From: Oscarella lobularis
Lineage: Eukaryota; Porifera; Homoscleromorpha; Homosclerophorida; Oscarellidae
DNA: 64,000 nucleotides
NCBI RefSeq assembly: GCF_947507565.1
Contig: NC_089184.1
Coordinates: forward strand, 1,178,001 to 1,242,000
Direction: 5' to 3'
The notes under the pieces: model-generated
Databases searched by the model: none
Told to the model about the DNA's origin: nothing
What the model saw: only the letters and a program-made list of their open reading frames with translations
Part shown: piece after piece, positions 54,438-64,000 of the stretch
How positions within the stretch are numbered: position 1 is the stretch's first letter
Layout: each line of letters opens with the position of its first letter
Program-made: the position numbers and the translations under genes

Positions 54438-54696
54438 CGTATGGCCGCGTTTTGAATCGTCGCTGCTATGGATTTGCCTGTCGCTGGGATTTTCATTGAT
54501 GTATTATTAGGAGGTTTGTCCGTTTTCACGCGCTTTGGCTTTTAGTTAGTGAGAAATTAACGGAGTCAAAGAAGCGAGCAAGCGTAAGTGTTGCGAGGTA
54601 AGAATTGACGAACAGCTTTTTGTTTATTTATTCGTCTCTTTCGCGGAACGGGGACACCAGAAAAGAATTGCAAGAAAACTACAATCTACTACACAG

Positions 54697-56456
54697 CTAA
54701 GAGGTTGCTACTATAATCGTCTTTCCCTTTGGATTGTCGAATCGGTCCATCGTCTGCATTGAGAACATGAAATAGATTGAGACGATGAAGATGAAAAGAA
54801 ACAGGGAGACGACCAAAATGCCAGACCACAGTGGAGTCGAGAAATACCCAATGCAATCATCCACGTTGTCGCCAAATCTTTCACTCTTGGATCCAAACAT
54901 ATGAATCTACAATTCAAAGGTAAAAACCCCGTGAAGGAACGTTGATGCTGTGTACTAGTACCCCTCCCCCTCATGTGTGACTCGCATCTATCTAACCCAC
55001 CTGGAGATCTTTCATTTCCAGATATTCTGCAGCAGTGTAATTTGTGGTATTGGCGCTGTAGATAATGGAAACTCCGCAGTGAAAGGAGAAATTGTACGGC
55101 ACACCTTCAATCGCATTCTTCAGAAAAACTCTCGTCAATATGCACCAAAGAGTGATGAGTACTGCCTTACTATGTAGTCTTCTGATAGGACCGGATTGGG
55201 AAGCAAATTCACTGTACTAAAGGTGATTCTGCCAACTTTCCAGTAGTCGTCGGTTCCATTGGTTGCATTGAAACTGAAGAAAAAACAGGTCAGGAAGACA
55301 GGCAAGCACAGAGATAGATCTTCACCGGAATTCAATATTATCAGTGTCATTGAACGGAACAGTAAACGCCAGTCTGCAAATATACCAACGTGCGACAACG
55401 AAAAAAGGATAGTTTCGCCTCACACTCTGCTTGTGGTTGTGCAGGTAAGAGAGCCATTAATCATCTGACTGAACTGGCTTTCAGATACACACTGACCCGA
55501 ACCCGACGAGCAATTACGCTGCATGGTAAACGAGTCGGCGTAGAGCAAAGCAACCTCCAAAGAACAATCCGAATCTCCCACTGCTTTCACAAACACTGCT
55601 GTCTTAGGGGGGCTTGGTGGAGCATCGGTTGCACTGTCGCTCAGCAAACGACGCTTAACCTAAAGACAACAACAGTCAAATCATTCGTTTATGTGGAGCG
55701 GCTGCTACCCTCTCAGCAGAATCAGCTGCGAAAAGGACTGCATATCGTTTCCCAGTCGCCTCGAGTTTATTCGTGAGATTTACCAAAGCCTCTGTGAGAA
55801 ATAATCACTACATAGAACACAACTAAAATCATAACAGTAACCAATTCTTTTTCCAGAGTGAATGTCCGAAACGTCAGGAAGACTAAAAAGGAGAATCGTT
55901 GTACTGCGATCACAGCCCTCAAAGCATTCCCTTTTACCTTCCCGTCCATTTGAGTAGGTATACCCCATTTTGAGTTATTCCGTCAAGCAAGTCTAGTACG
56001 GTCTATCTATATCCAGAAGGGATCTCGTTTTCTCTGGCTAAACCTGCATCGTTGCTGATTCGTCTAATTTCGTCGCCAAAGTTTTGACGCAAGGAGTCCC
56101 TCAGAATAAGCGTGTCGTCTCGTTCGATCAATTCGGATTGCTTTCGATGCCACCAATCATCCTAAAGCGAAGATCATTCGTAAGTCTGTCCTTGACTCCT
56201 TCTTCCCGTAGAACCCACTTCTTCTGCCGCGCGGACAACGACGATCACGTCAAATTTCGATACGTATGCGTCGTAGTCGCTCGAAGAGAGAATATCAGCT
56301 CTAAAAAGGTATGCTGGAATAGACGGGACCCCGTCGGGGAACCCTCAACTCTTTCTCTTGCGTCAGGGCGACGAGAGAAGCCTCGGAAAGCGATGCGAGA
56401 CAAGCGAATGATAGAAACGAGAACAACATGAAGAAAACGACGGCGAGGCAAGTCAT
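54697..56456 (-). CDS. ATP6AP1: V-ATPase accessory subunit Ac45 (ATP6AP1)
   Basis: Type I membrane protein that helps assemble the V-ATPase proton pump of lysosomes and secretory vesicles. The start at 56456 begins a signal peptide (MTCLAVVFFMLFSFLSFACL). Luminal exons include SSSDYDAYVSKFDVIVVVR, ALVNLTNKLEATGKRYAVLF, CSLEVALLYADSFTMQRNC and VGRITFSTVNLLPNP, with several N-x-S/T sites and paired cysteines. The last exon (54697-54900) gives GYFSTPLWSGILVVSLFLF, one transmembrane helix, and the cytosolic end TMDRFDNPKGKTI, which matches the Ac45 signature TMDRFDDHKGPTI. Middle exons are approximate. It starts 42 bp from the GNS start on the other strand. Confidence 0.9.
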
Positions 56457-56498
56457 ATGACCAAAAGGAAGCACGTGCCGCCTACGACAAAGTGTCTC
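56457..56498. promoter_or_regulatory. Shared ATP6AP1/GNS divergent promoter with CACGTG E-box
   Basis: Only 42 bp separate the two start codons. GCACGTGCC, containing the palindromic E-box CACGTG at 56472-56477, lies in the middle. In vertebrates lysosomal genes are controlled by TFEB/TFE3 through CLEAR sites with the same CACGTG core. Role here is inferred; the flanks do not match the full GTCACGTGAC consensus. Confidence 0.6.
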
Positions 56499-58657
56499 AT
56501 GATGGCTCCTCCTTCTCATTCGTATTCGCTCCTCTTCTTCGTTCTCAGCAGCCTCGTAGTGTCTCATAATGCAGCAGAGGCACCTCCAAAGTGCGTAAAA
56601 TAGCTTCGCTTGTGTCAATGACTAATTTTCTCTGCAGTATCGTCGTTTTCATGGCGGGTAGTACTCTTCGCTAAAGGTTCGCGCCTATTCGAGCTCAATT
56701 TTTCGTTTTCAGACGACCAAGACGTGTTCTTGGGTGGATTGACTCCTATGACGCAGACGACAAAGTTGCTGATGAACGAGGGAGCCGAATTTGAGAATTT
56801 CTGTAAATCAAAAAAAAAGAAACCTCCACAAAAACCGTATTTGTAATGAAATCAATGCGTTTTAGTTGTCACCACGCCAGTTTGCTGCCCATCAAGGTAA
56901 ATCAACAAAACCTTTTTGACACCTAACATAACAGGTTCAATATTCCTCTTTCAGGACTGCCACTCTTAGTGGACTCTATGCCCACAATCTCGACGATCAG
57001 AAAGAAGGTCTGTCTTTGTCTAATCTGTCCATGCATGCATACACGGTCTTTGTTTTTTGCTAGGCTGGTGCGGCAATTTCGCTTCGCGCGAAAACAACAC
57101 GTTCGCTCTCTGGCTTCAGGAGTACGGCTATCAGACGGGTCTCTTTGGAAAATACTACAATTCGTATGGGAGCTTCTGCAACAAGAATATACACGTTCCA
57201 AAGGGCTGGACCCGCTGGTTCACCATGTGCAACGACAACAAATTCTTCAACAACTCGTACGTCTACACACAATGAAAACAGATATAACGAAGATCCTCTC
57301 TTTAGTTTTAATGACGATGGTACTATGGTGATACACGGTGATCAACCAGAAGACTACATGACGAGCGTGATAGGTAATAAATCGGTTGAATGGCTGGACA
57401 AGGTCGCTCGAATGAAAGGCGTCGAGGGAAGCTCGGTTCCATTTTTTGCTTACATTGCCCCGCACGCACCGCATGTGCCAGCTACGCCCGCTCCCTGGTA
57501 CGAACACACGCTACCGGAAACGAAAGCGCCAAGGCAACTATTTGCAAAATGGTGTATTTATTTTTTGAGGTGATCTAACGTTTAGAACTCCCAACTGGGG
57601 TTATCACGGTGCTGATCACCATTGGGTTATTCGACAGCAGCCCGAGTTTACTGACAATCTTATTAAGTTCTCCGATGATCTCTTTATGAGGAGATGGCGA
57701 TCTCTGCTCTCTGTCGATGATCTGGTTGCTGCCGTTGTGGTAAGACGTTTCTTTGTCTCATCGATTGAAGATAAATTGGCTTTTAATTAAAGGACGTCGT
57801 CGATAAAGCTGGACAACTCAATAACACCTACTTTCTTTATACGAGTGATCACGGATACAATTTGGGGCAGTTTCGATTGCCCTCAGGAAAATTTCAAGTT
57901 TATGATCACGACATAAGGTAGGGAGAAATAAACTTCTGCGTAACTTTTTTTTTGAACGTTGTATGTGTGCAGGGTTCCTTTTCTTATACGAGGACCGGGA
58001 ATTAAACCGGGAAGTAAAATGACTCAGGTCGCTTCCAATGTCGATATCAGTCCAACAATTCTTGATTTGGCTGGAGTGAAGCCTCGGTATGAATTAGACG
58101 GAAAGTCGATGGTAAACGAGTGTACAGTACACGCGAGTTGTTATTGAGGCAATAGTTTCGTCTTTTTTACAGAAACCACTACTAAGCGACAGTGACACAT
58201 CTGTGCAGTGGAGAGACATGATGCTTATTGAATATTGGGGACTTGGCTACGTTCGTCGAGGCCCATGCAGGAACGTAAGGGAAAAAAAACGTGGGGATTT
58301 TTTTCTTTATACTGCGGTACTAGGGTACGTCTCCCTGCCCTAACGACGACGCTCTCGAGGATGCTCCGTCAAATACCTACTCGGCGATCAGAGTGATCAA
58401 TTCAACTACCAATGTATAGAAGAAGTATGCTATTGAAATTATCAATAGTTGATTTTGATTTGCAGGTTTTGTACGCTGATTTTCGTCCTCGACAAGAACT
58501 GGCAGCAATGAGCAGTGCGAATTTTTCGGAATTTTACAATCTTCTCAACGATCCATATGAGATGCACAATTTGGCAAACGATCACGACGCCGATGTCGAT
58601 CACTACAGGCAGCTACTGTATCAAGTTGCCTTGTGCAAAGGCACTCAATGCCCGTGA
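56499..58657 (+). CDS. GNS: N-acetylglucosamine-6-sulfatase (lysosomal)
   Basis: Lysosomal sulfatase of heparan and keratan sulfate breakdown. The start at 56499 gives a signal peptide (SYSLLFFVLSSLVVS). IVVFMADDQDVFLGGL carries the metal-binding Asp pair. The catalytic motif VCCPSRTATLSGLYAHN holds the cysteine converted to formylglycine; this motif spans an intron (TCAAG, then GACTGCC). GLFGKYYNSYG follows, then TPNWGYHGADHHW, YTSDHGYNLGQF (active-site Asp-His), DHDIRVPFLIRGPGI, SNVDISPTILDLAG and LIEYWG. The C-terminal part has YNLLNDPYEMHNLAND and ends CKGTQCP. About a dozen exons. All catalytic residues expected of the family are present. Ecdysoneless starts 91 bp downstream. Confidence 0.95.
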
Positions 58658-58748
58658 AATTTTGCAGCTCCTCTTTTTTTGTACGTTTGTTTTGTTCACA
58701 CAGGCTCACGTGAGGTTAGGACTGTGCCCGGATTGCGTACGTTCTCTC

Positions 58749-60512
58749 ATGGAAACCGTCGATGATCGGCTCGAATTTCGACTCTATCCAGACGCAAGAC
58801 ACGCTCTCGATCTCCTTCAGACTCGAAAAACGTACGCGGATTATCTGAGACTTCTTTCGAGGAACTACATCTGGCAAAGTGATCCCGTGCAGATCGACGC
58901 CGTCGATCCCGCAGACGAGGCGTCGATTCCGACTCTAAGGGGCTCACTCGACTGCCGAGGAAACGTCGAAGACGAATGGTTCGTCGTCTATCTTCTAGTC
59001 AAACTATCGGAAAAGGACGAAAATCTCGTCGTCTCCGTATGGGATTCCGACGGCCAATTTCTTCTCATCGAAGCCGCCCACTTTCTACCCGCGTGGCTCG
59101 AACCGGAAACGGCGACCAACCGCGTGTTCATTCACCGAGGAGCCGTACACATTCTTCCGCCACCTCGTACTCCGGCCGAAGTCACCGTCTATCCGACAGG
59201 AACTCCTGACTTGAAAGCGGCTCTGAGCTTGATTCGAGGACGACACGTGATCACTGAAGCGGCCCATCCCATACAAACGATCATAGGAAAACGAGTTGCC
59301 ACCTATCCTTCATCAGCGGAGAGTTCCGCGCATTTTGCGCACGCTTACGTTCCGGCAAAAATCGCTTTCGTCTTCGACACGAATCCTCAGTTGATATCCC
59401 ACGTTGTTCGTGCTTTCGGCGAACGCGATCCGCTTGATATGAAAGCCTGTTTGACGATGAAACACTTTCCGCCCGTCAACTGTGTTACGTATCGAGTTCA
59501 GTTCTCCAGACGTCTCTACGCTCAGCTACAACATCAGAAGTTCTTTCCACCGAGCCGATCTCCGTGGGCAAAACTGGGCCAGGGAGTTGCCTCGTCCAAA
59601 GCGAAGGATCTCGGCGTTAAAATTGCGTATGGGTTTGAGATTCTCTGCTCGCAGTGCAACGGTGGCGGCGAAGAGAGTTCCCTAGAATGGCACCAGTATG
59701 TCGCTTCTTTACATCGAAAGGGATACTTTGAAGGTGAAATGGAAGGGTCTCGAAGGTATCGCGAGCTTGCGGACGCGGCTAGGGAATATTTTGATGAACA
59801 TCTAAAGGATGCTGTGAGAAAAGTTCATCCTGGGATGAAAGTGCTTGACATTGTTGGGGAGTTCTCCGCTGGCGGAAAAACAGTTGAAGAACGTTTGTTG
59901 CTGCCTGAGAGCGATGACAGTTGGCTGAGCATTGACGTCGGGGAGCTTGATCAGTTGCTGAAGGAACGGGCTGGACTTGGGGAAGTCGATGACGAAGAGT
60001 GTCTTGATGCCATAAGTGCCATGAAGCAGGGAGTGAGGCAATTCGTAACCAAGGTCTCCGGTTTTGAGGGAGCGGAATTGCCAGGCAAGTCCAAATTAGA
60101 TCAGGTTCAGTTTGACGCAGATTCGTTTGTTGACGTGCTGGAGAAGGTATTGAAGGGAAAAGTCGACGAACGTTATTCTAGCGACGAAGATGACGGCGAC
60201 GACGAGGACGACGATATTGGTTTGGACGATATGAGTGAAGAGGACGACGATGGACCAAGAGAATCATTGAAGGGATACATGGAAGACTTAGACAGAGAGC
60301 TGGCAAGTACAGAAGTCGGCAAGAGCTTTGAGAAAGTGCCTCGGGAAGAGAGTGATCGAGATGCAGCTGCGTCGCCTCCGCCAACGGTCGACATTGATCT
60401 GAATCTTGTGAAAAATATTCTGGAGTCGTATTCGTCACAAGATGGACAGGCGGGACCGGCATCCAATTTGCTTGGTGCAATGGGAATCACTATTCCTGTT
60501 GAGGAAAATTGA
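58749..60512 (+). CDS. ECD: Ecdysoneless (ECD/SGT1)
   Basis: Conserved protein that works with PRPF8 in splicing, with the R2TP chaperone and in cell-cycle control. Intronless, 587 residues from ATG 58749 (METVDDRLEFRLYPD). Family blocks: NYIWQSDPVQI; GNVEDEWFVVYLLVKLS; WDSDGQFLLIEAAHFLPAWL; TNRVFIHRGAVHILPPPR; YAQLQHQKFFPP; KIAYGFEILCSQC; DDSWLSIDVGELDQLL; acidic runs (SSDEDDGDDEDDD); LKGYMEDLDRELAST; and the end DLNLVKNILESYSSQDGQAG. A longer frame from 58515 overlaps the last GNS exon and is rejected as start. Lack of introns contrasts with its neighbours and may reflect retroposition or intron loss. Confidence 0.95.
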   Translation: METVDDRLEFRLYPDARHALDLLQTRKTYADYLRLLSRNYIWQSDPVQIDAVDPADEASIPTLRGSLDCRGNVEDEWFVVYLLVKLSEKDENLVVSVWDSDGQFLLIEAAHFLPAWLEPETATNRVFIHRGAVHILPPPRTPAEVTVYPTGTPDLKAALSLIRGRHVITEAAHPIQTIIGKRVATYPSSAESSAHFAHAYVPAKIAFVFDTNPQLISHVVRAFGERDPLDMKACLTMKHFPPVNCVTYRVQFSRRLYAQLQHQKFFPPSRSPWAKLGQGVASSKAKDLGVKIAYGFEILCSQCNGGGEESSLEWHQYVASLHRKGYFEGEMEGSRRYRELADAAREYFDEHLKDAVRKVHPGMKVLDIVGEFSAGGKTVEERLLLPESDDSWLSIDVGELDQLLKERAGLGEVDDEECLDAISAMKQGVRQFVTKVSGFEGAELPGKSKLDQVQFDADSFVDVLEKVLKGKVDERYSSDEDDGDDEDDDIGLDDMSEEDDDGPRESLKGYMEDLDRELASTEVGKSFEKVPREESDRDAAASPPPTVDIDLNLVKNILESYSSQDGQAGPASNLLGAMGITIPVEEN

Positions 60513-60754
60513 GATGACACCAATCTGCTGTTTGTGAGTGACAATGGGTGAGTAATGAAGCCTGTCACTTAATTAAATGTTTACGTTCAGATGGGACAGG
60601 CGTTAGAAAGGACGAGTTCAAGATTGAAGGAAAAGACATGTTTGCATGTTTAGATAGTGCATGAAGTCTGCAGAGCGCCAGTCCTTTGCCTGCAAACTGT
60701 CTCTTGTCGAAATTTATTCTTAATATAATAAACATAAAATAGCATTGTCTGATG

Positions 60755-61018
60755 CCCGTATGTCCGGGTAGGGTAAACATTGAAAATTCCCGTATACAGT
60801 AGGAAAACGGCTTCTTGCTAAAAAACCTAGAAAAGAGGAGGAGCCACGATTTTTATACGGGACATACGAGTACAGCTCCTCCTCTTTTCGCCAATGTAAA
60901 AGAACAGTCAAACCCGTATGTCCGGGTAGGGTAAACGGCTTTTCAACGAAAACGAAGGAAAACCCGTTTACCCTACCCAGACATACGGGAACCCGTTCAC
61001 CCTACCCGAACATACGGG
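60755..61018. repeat. Nested inverted-repeat element (MITE-like)
   Basis: Four copies of a motif of about 26 bp (CCCGTATGTCCGGGTAGGG followed by TAAAC) lie in mirrored order: forward at 60755-60778 and 60913-60938, reverse at 60963-60989 and 60992-61018. Between the first two there is a second palindrome, AAAAGAGGAGGAGC (60831-60844) with its complement at 60875-60888. The layout resembles a small non-autonomous DNA transposon, possibly one inserted in another. Nothing else is recognisable in 60513-61191 apart from AATAAA-like signals near 60723-60738 and TATATAA near 61111. Confidence 0.75.
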
Positions 61019-61191
61019 AAACCGCGCTGTTGAGTGCTGCGAAGTCGTGCACCGTCGATCACTGACATATAACCAGTAAATATACAGTAATCAACACTCA
61101 AAAAACGTTTTATATATAAGAGCAAGTGCGTGCAATCACGGTATAATACACCTGATCAAAAAAGAGTTCCACTACGATCCCCCTTCTCCCT

Positions 61192-64000
61192 TCATACGTA
61201 TAAAGTCTGCGAAGGAGTCTCGGCAGACGACGTTCGTCTCGTCGGAGACGCCTTTCCCGCCTCCGCCGGCGCTTTCTTCTTCCACGGATTGATGTCGTCC
61301 CAACTACCCTTTCCCTTAATCAACTCCATTACCTCGTCGGTGAAATTTCCCACCGAATAGCTCTGCGCATCTTTCTCCAACACACGAGTCGCCGACGCCG
61401 CCCTTGCCTTCAGTCGTCGTCTCGGCGACGGATCGGTGAAGCCGCGACTCCGAGGCGTAGACTCGGCGACGATCGTCAAATCGACGTCGGACGCGCACAG
61501 AGGCGACGACTCCGACTCCGTCGACGCGGTGACGTCGTCAGCTCGTTGCGACGATCGACGCAGTTGTTTGTCGTTTTCAGACGTCTCCTTCCTCTGTTTC
61601 TGCTGCTCCTTCGCTTTCGCTTTGGCTCCAATCTGAAAGGATTCGCTGACTCCCGGTTTGCTCAGTAACCAGCGAATTTCCTTTTCCACTTGACGAAGGA
61701 CGACCATGGACGACAGCTTCTCGCCGTTGGCCGCGTGAGCGCGCGACACCCACTGGAAAAAGCAGGTCGACCAGAACGTGAGCATCGGCTGCGACGTGTT
61801 CGGAAAAAGGCACGTCGAGATGCGAAAGTTGACGGGTACGTTGTGCTTCTTCTTCTTGCCGTAGAGACCCGTGTTGCCGTCGAGAAACGTCGGCTGCGTG
61901 TGCATGGGATTGTCGCTGAAGTCGCTTTTCCAGCCGACGAGACCGTAGAGAGGATTTCGCATCGTGTCGGCGCGTTTATCGAACGCATCGCTGACGTCGT
62001 GCCACGCCGACGTCATCGTCATCTGAACGTTCTTCGCCGTGATAGGCGACAATTGGCTCAGCGTCCTACGACGATCCGATTCGCTGTCGAAAAGGAACGT
62101 ATCGTAAAGACACGAATAGGAAGTCGTCCACAGGTGACGCAGAAAGAACTCGGTGTATTCGAAGGCGGTCGGAAACTGCGTCGCGAGTTGATGAACGCAG
62201 TCCAAGAAGAGCAAGAACACGGGAGAATGTTTCTAGTAGGAACATATCGGTCCGTGGCCCATTCAAAACGCTCGCTGTCTCACCTTGAGATCGCTGCCCG
62301 GATCGTCGACGTTTCCGGCGGCCGCCGAGAAGCTCTTCGATTTCTTGATGTCGTAATCTTGAACCGTTTTCACTGGGCTCGTATTCGTTCGCTCTCTTTG
62401 CTTCGGTCCGAGACTGTCGTCGCTGTCTGTCGGCGACAGGCTGCCCTTGTCGTACCAAGTCGTTTCCGGGTCTTTGCCGTCGGCTGGGCGACGAGGAAGC
62501 GAAAAGGACGAGCCGGGCTGCGTAGCGACGGACAGATGGGATTTCTTAGCATTTCCAACCAGATGAGCACACCTGGAATAGAATCAGATGCAGATATAAC
62601 GAAACTCTCTAGCAACTAAGGCAGCCCCAGCGGAATATGCACTTGGGAGCTTCGCTTTTCTCTTACCGTGTCATAAACCTGTGTCCTGCAACGACCCATT
62701 CTTTCTGAATAAGCTCCTCCAGACCCTTCACTGTTCGATAATAAGGATCAATGATAATCTGAGCCAATGACGTGACGACGCAGGCCAAATCGCGACCGCC
62801 GTCGGAATCTAAGCGAATTTCACGCCATACCCCTAAGCAACGTCTCTCGAGACTGACCTTCAATCAGAACGGAGTCTTTGCGTTCGTGGAGTAGAGAAAC
62901 GGCGGTCGACGCCGCATCAAGACAGGCTCTAGAAATAAAATTATGATAGGCAACGCACCGGAGTCGATTCTTTACTTGACGCCGGCCATCCACTGCGTGT
63001 TGCCGAGATTGAGAAGCCATCTCGATTCGGTTTGCCAATCTTTGACTGCGTCTAAGACGAGAGAACTGATTATAGGGGCGGAACGCGAGCGGATGGGCGG
63101 ATGGAGTAATACCGAAAGTGCACAGCTCTTGAACCTTGTCGAAAGACGCTTGGAAATCTCGCGTCGACGGGCAGCACTTGTCCAAATTGATTACTTGAAC
63201 CTTTCCCGACCAAAAACTTGAGCTATCCAATGCCCGTCTCAAACTGAACACACACGCAAAGGGCGCTCAAAGAAAGAATCATATTTTTCGTTCGGTTCTG
63301 CGTACTTTCCGTCAGCCACGCTGCTCTTTTCGTTGATTTTTCGACAGGCACCGCGAAGTAGAGCAACACCCGTTTCCCAATGCGACCAACACCACGTCTA
63401 GAGACGACGAGATTGAGTAAGGATTGTCGTCTTCTCTGAGACCGTAGTACCGGAATTCGGCCGTGTTTGTGACACACAGCGGCGCTGAAGAGGTCGGTGT
63501 CTCGAACGGCCACAGGACATACCACAAAGGCAGGTAAACTGGAAAGAGATTATAAAACTTACTTGAAGGAGGACTTGCTTACCTTTCACACAACGCAAAC
63601 TGTTCATTTGCCGAAGATATCCTCCACTTGTCGCCAGCATTCAGACGATCCAACTCCTGAAATAAATCTTTTTTTATTAATCAAAATTGCCAATAGCGTG
63701 GCCAATACCTTCTGCCAGTCTTCCGCGGACCGAAAAGTGGAGACGTCACTAGATTCCGGCGTCCCTTCGTTTTGCAACGCACCGCTGAGCACTCTGGATT
63801 TTCGTCTTGCCAAGCTGCCGGCGTAATCGAAGGCAAAAACCCTCGTTATCGAAGTGGGGAATGCATAGACGGTCAAGCTGCTAATCAACTGGAAAGCAAA
63901 CATCTCGCGTTAATTCGTAGGCCAACTTCCTAACACCTGTTCTACCAAAGACACGTCTTCTTTCTTTGCAAACTTAAAACCGAACGAAATCTTGAAAAAA
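61192..64000 (-). CDS. MTMR10: Myotubularin-related pseudophosphatase, MTMR10/11/12 group (5' end outside window)
   Basis: Minus-strand gene running off the right edge; the start is not in the window. From the N-terminal side: PH-GRAM segment (SSLTVYAFPTSITRVFAFDY), WRISSANEQF, LPAFVVCPVAVRDTDL, WLLNLGNTQWMAGVK, then SVLIEDSDGGRDLACVV, corresponding to the phosphatase loop. The catalytic cysteine of active myotubularins is replaced here (I-E-D-S-D-G-G-R); the arginine position is kept. IDPYYRTVKGLEELIQKEW follows, then FLLFLDCVHQLATQFPTAFE, SCLYDTFLFDSESDRRR, a C-terminal CFFQWVSRAHA and a coiled/basic tail ending ETPSQTLYV. These blocks match MTMR10/12, which act as regulatory partners of active myotubularins in phosphoinositide turnover. 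Confidence 0.88.

Noticed and set aside
58515-58748. N-terminal extension of the ecdysoneless frame
   Set aside because: It overlaps the last GNS exon in another frame and is not in the ECD family; the ATG at 58749 matches the family start.
61690-62619. Plus-strand frame of 309 codons rich in Arg/Val
   Set aside because: Antisense of the conserved MTMR coding exons; no family similarity.

Overview
The window reads as nuclear DNA of an early-branching animal. The genes are split by short GT-AG introns (about 40-100 bp) and packed tightly on both strands. The gene set is animal-type: MDM2, a PTB-SH2 SHC adaptor, a nuclear lamin, AP-3 beta, a shootin-like protein, a PARP6/8 enzyme and a CaMKIV-like kinase. 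The compactness and the divergence from vertebrate proteins suggest a sponge, possibly a homoscleromorph. That placement is an inference from gene content only.

Region 1 (1-19309) is one uninterrupted satellite array built on a 25-bp unit, with 32-bp and 30-bp length variants and nested higher-order duplications at 821, 1251, 1320 and about 5900-6770 bp. Its right edge (about 18640-19309) is a more uniform variant. Next to it lies a SELENOO (SelO) fragment lacking both ends (19473 to about 20010).

Region 2 (20072-64000) is gene-dense. Plus strand: AP3B (20072-24809), MDM2 (25063-26466), a lamin (26682-29188), a SAT-type acetyltransferase (29484-30280), a small multipass membrane protein (30350-30853), NAA35 (31028-34607), a CaMKIV-like kinase (35453-37247), PARP6/8 (38508-41613), snurportin-1 (41748-43179), FAM184 (46981-50728), a shootin-like protein (51709-54437), the lysosomal sulfatase GNS (56499-58657) and ecdysoneless (58749-60512). 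Minus strand: a single-pass membrane ORF (34703-35275), a death-domain protein with a C-terminal membrane anchor (37340-38314), SHC (43326-45853), TMEM127 (46096-46860), FAM8A1 (50777-51637), ATP6AP1 (54697-56456) and a myotubularin pseudophosphatase of the MTMR10/11/12 group (61192 to past the window end).

Several genes are head-to-head with very short gaps: death-domain protein/PARP, TMEM127/FAM184, FAM8A1/shootin and ATP6AP1/GNS. ATP6AP1 and GNS both act in the lysosome, their start codons are separated by 42 bp, and a CACGTG E-box sits in that gap. The observations I rate highest are the death-domain/proline-rich/tail-anchor protein (MAVS-like layout, death fold instead of CARD), the SHC adaptor with seven Y-D-N motifs, the ATP6AP1/GNS promoter, and the junction between the satellite and the broken SelO gene.
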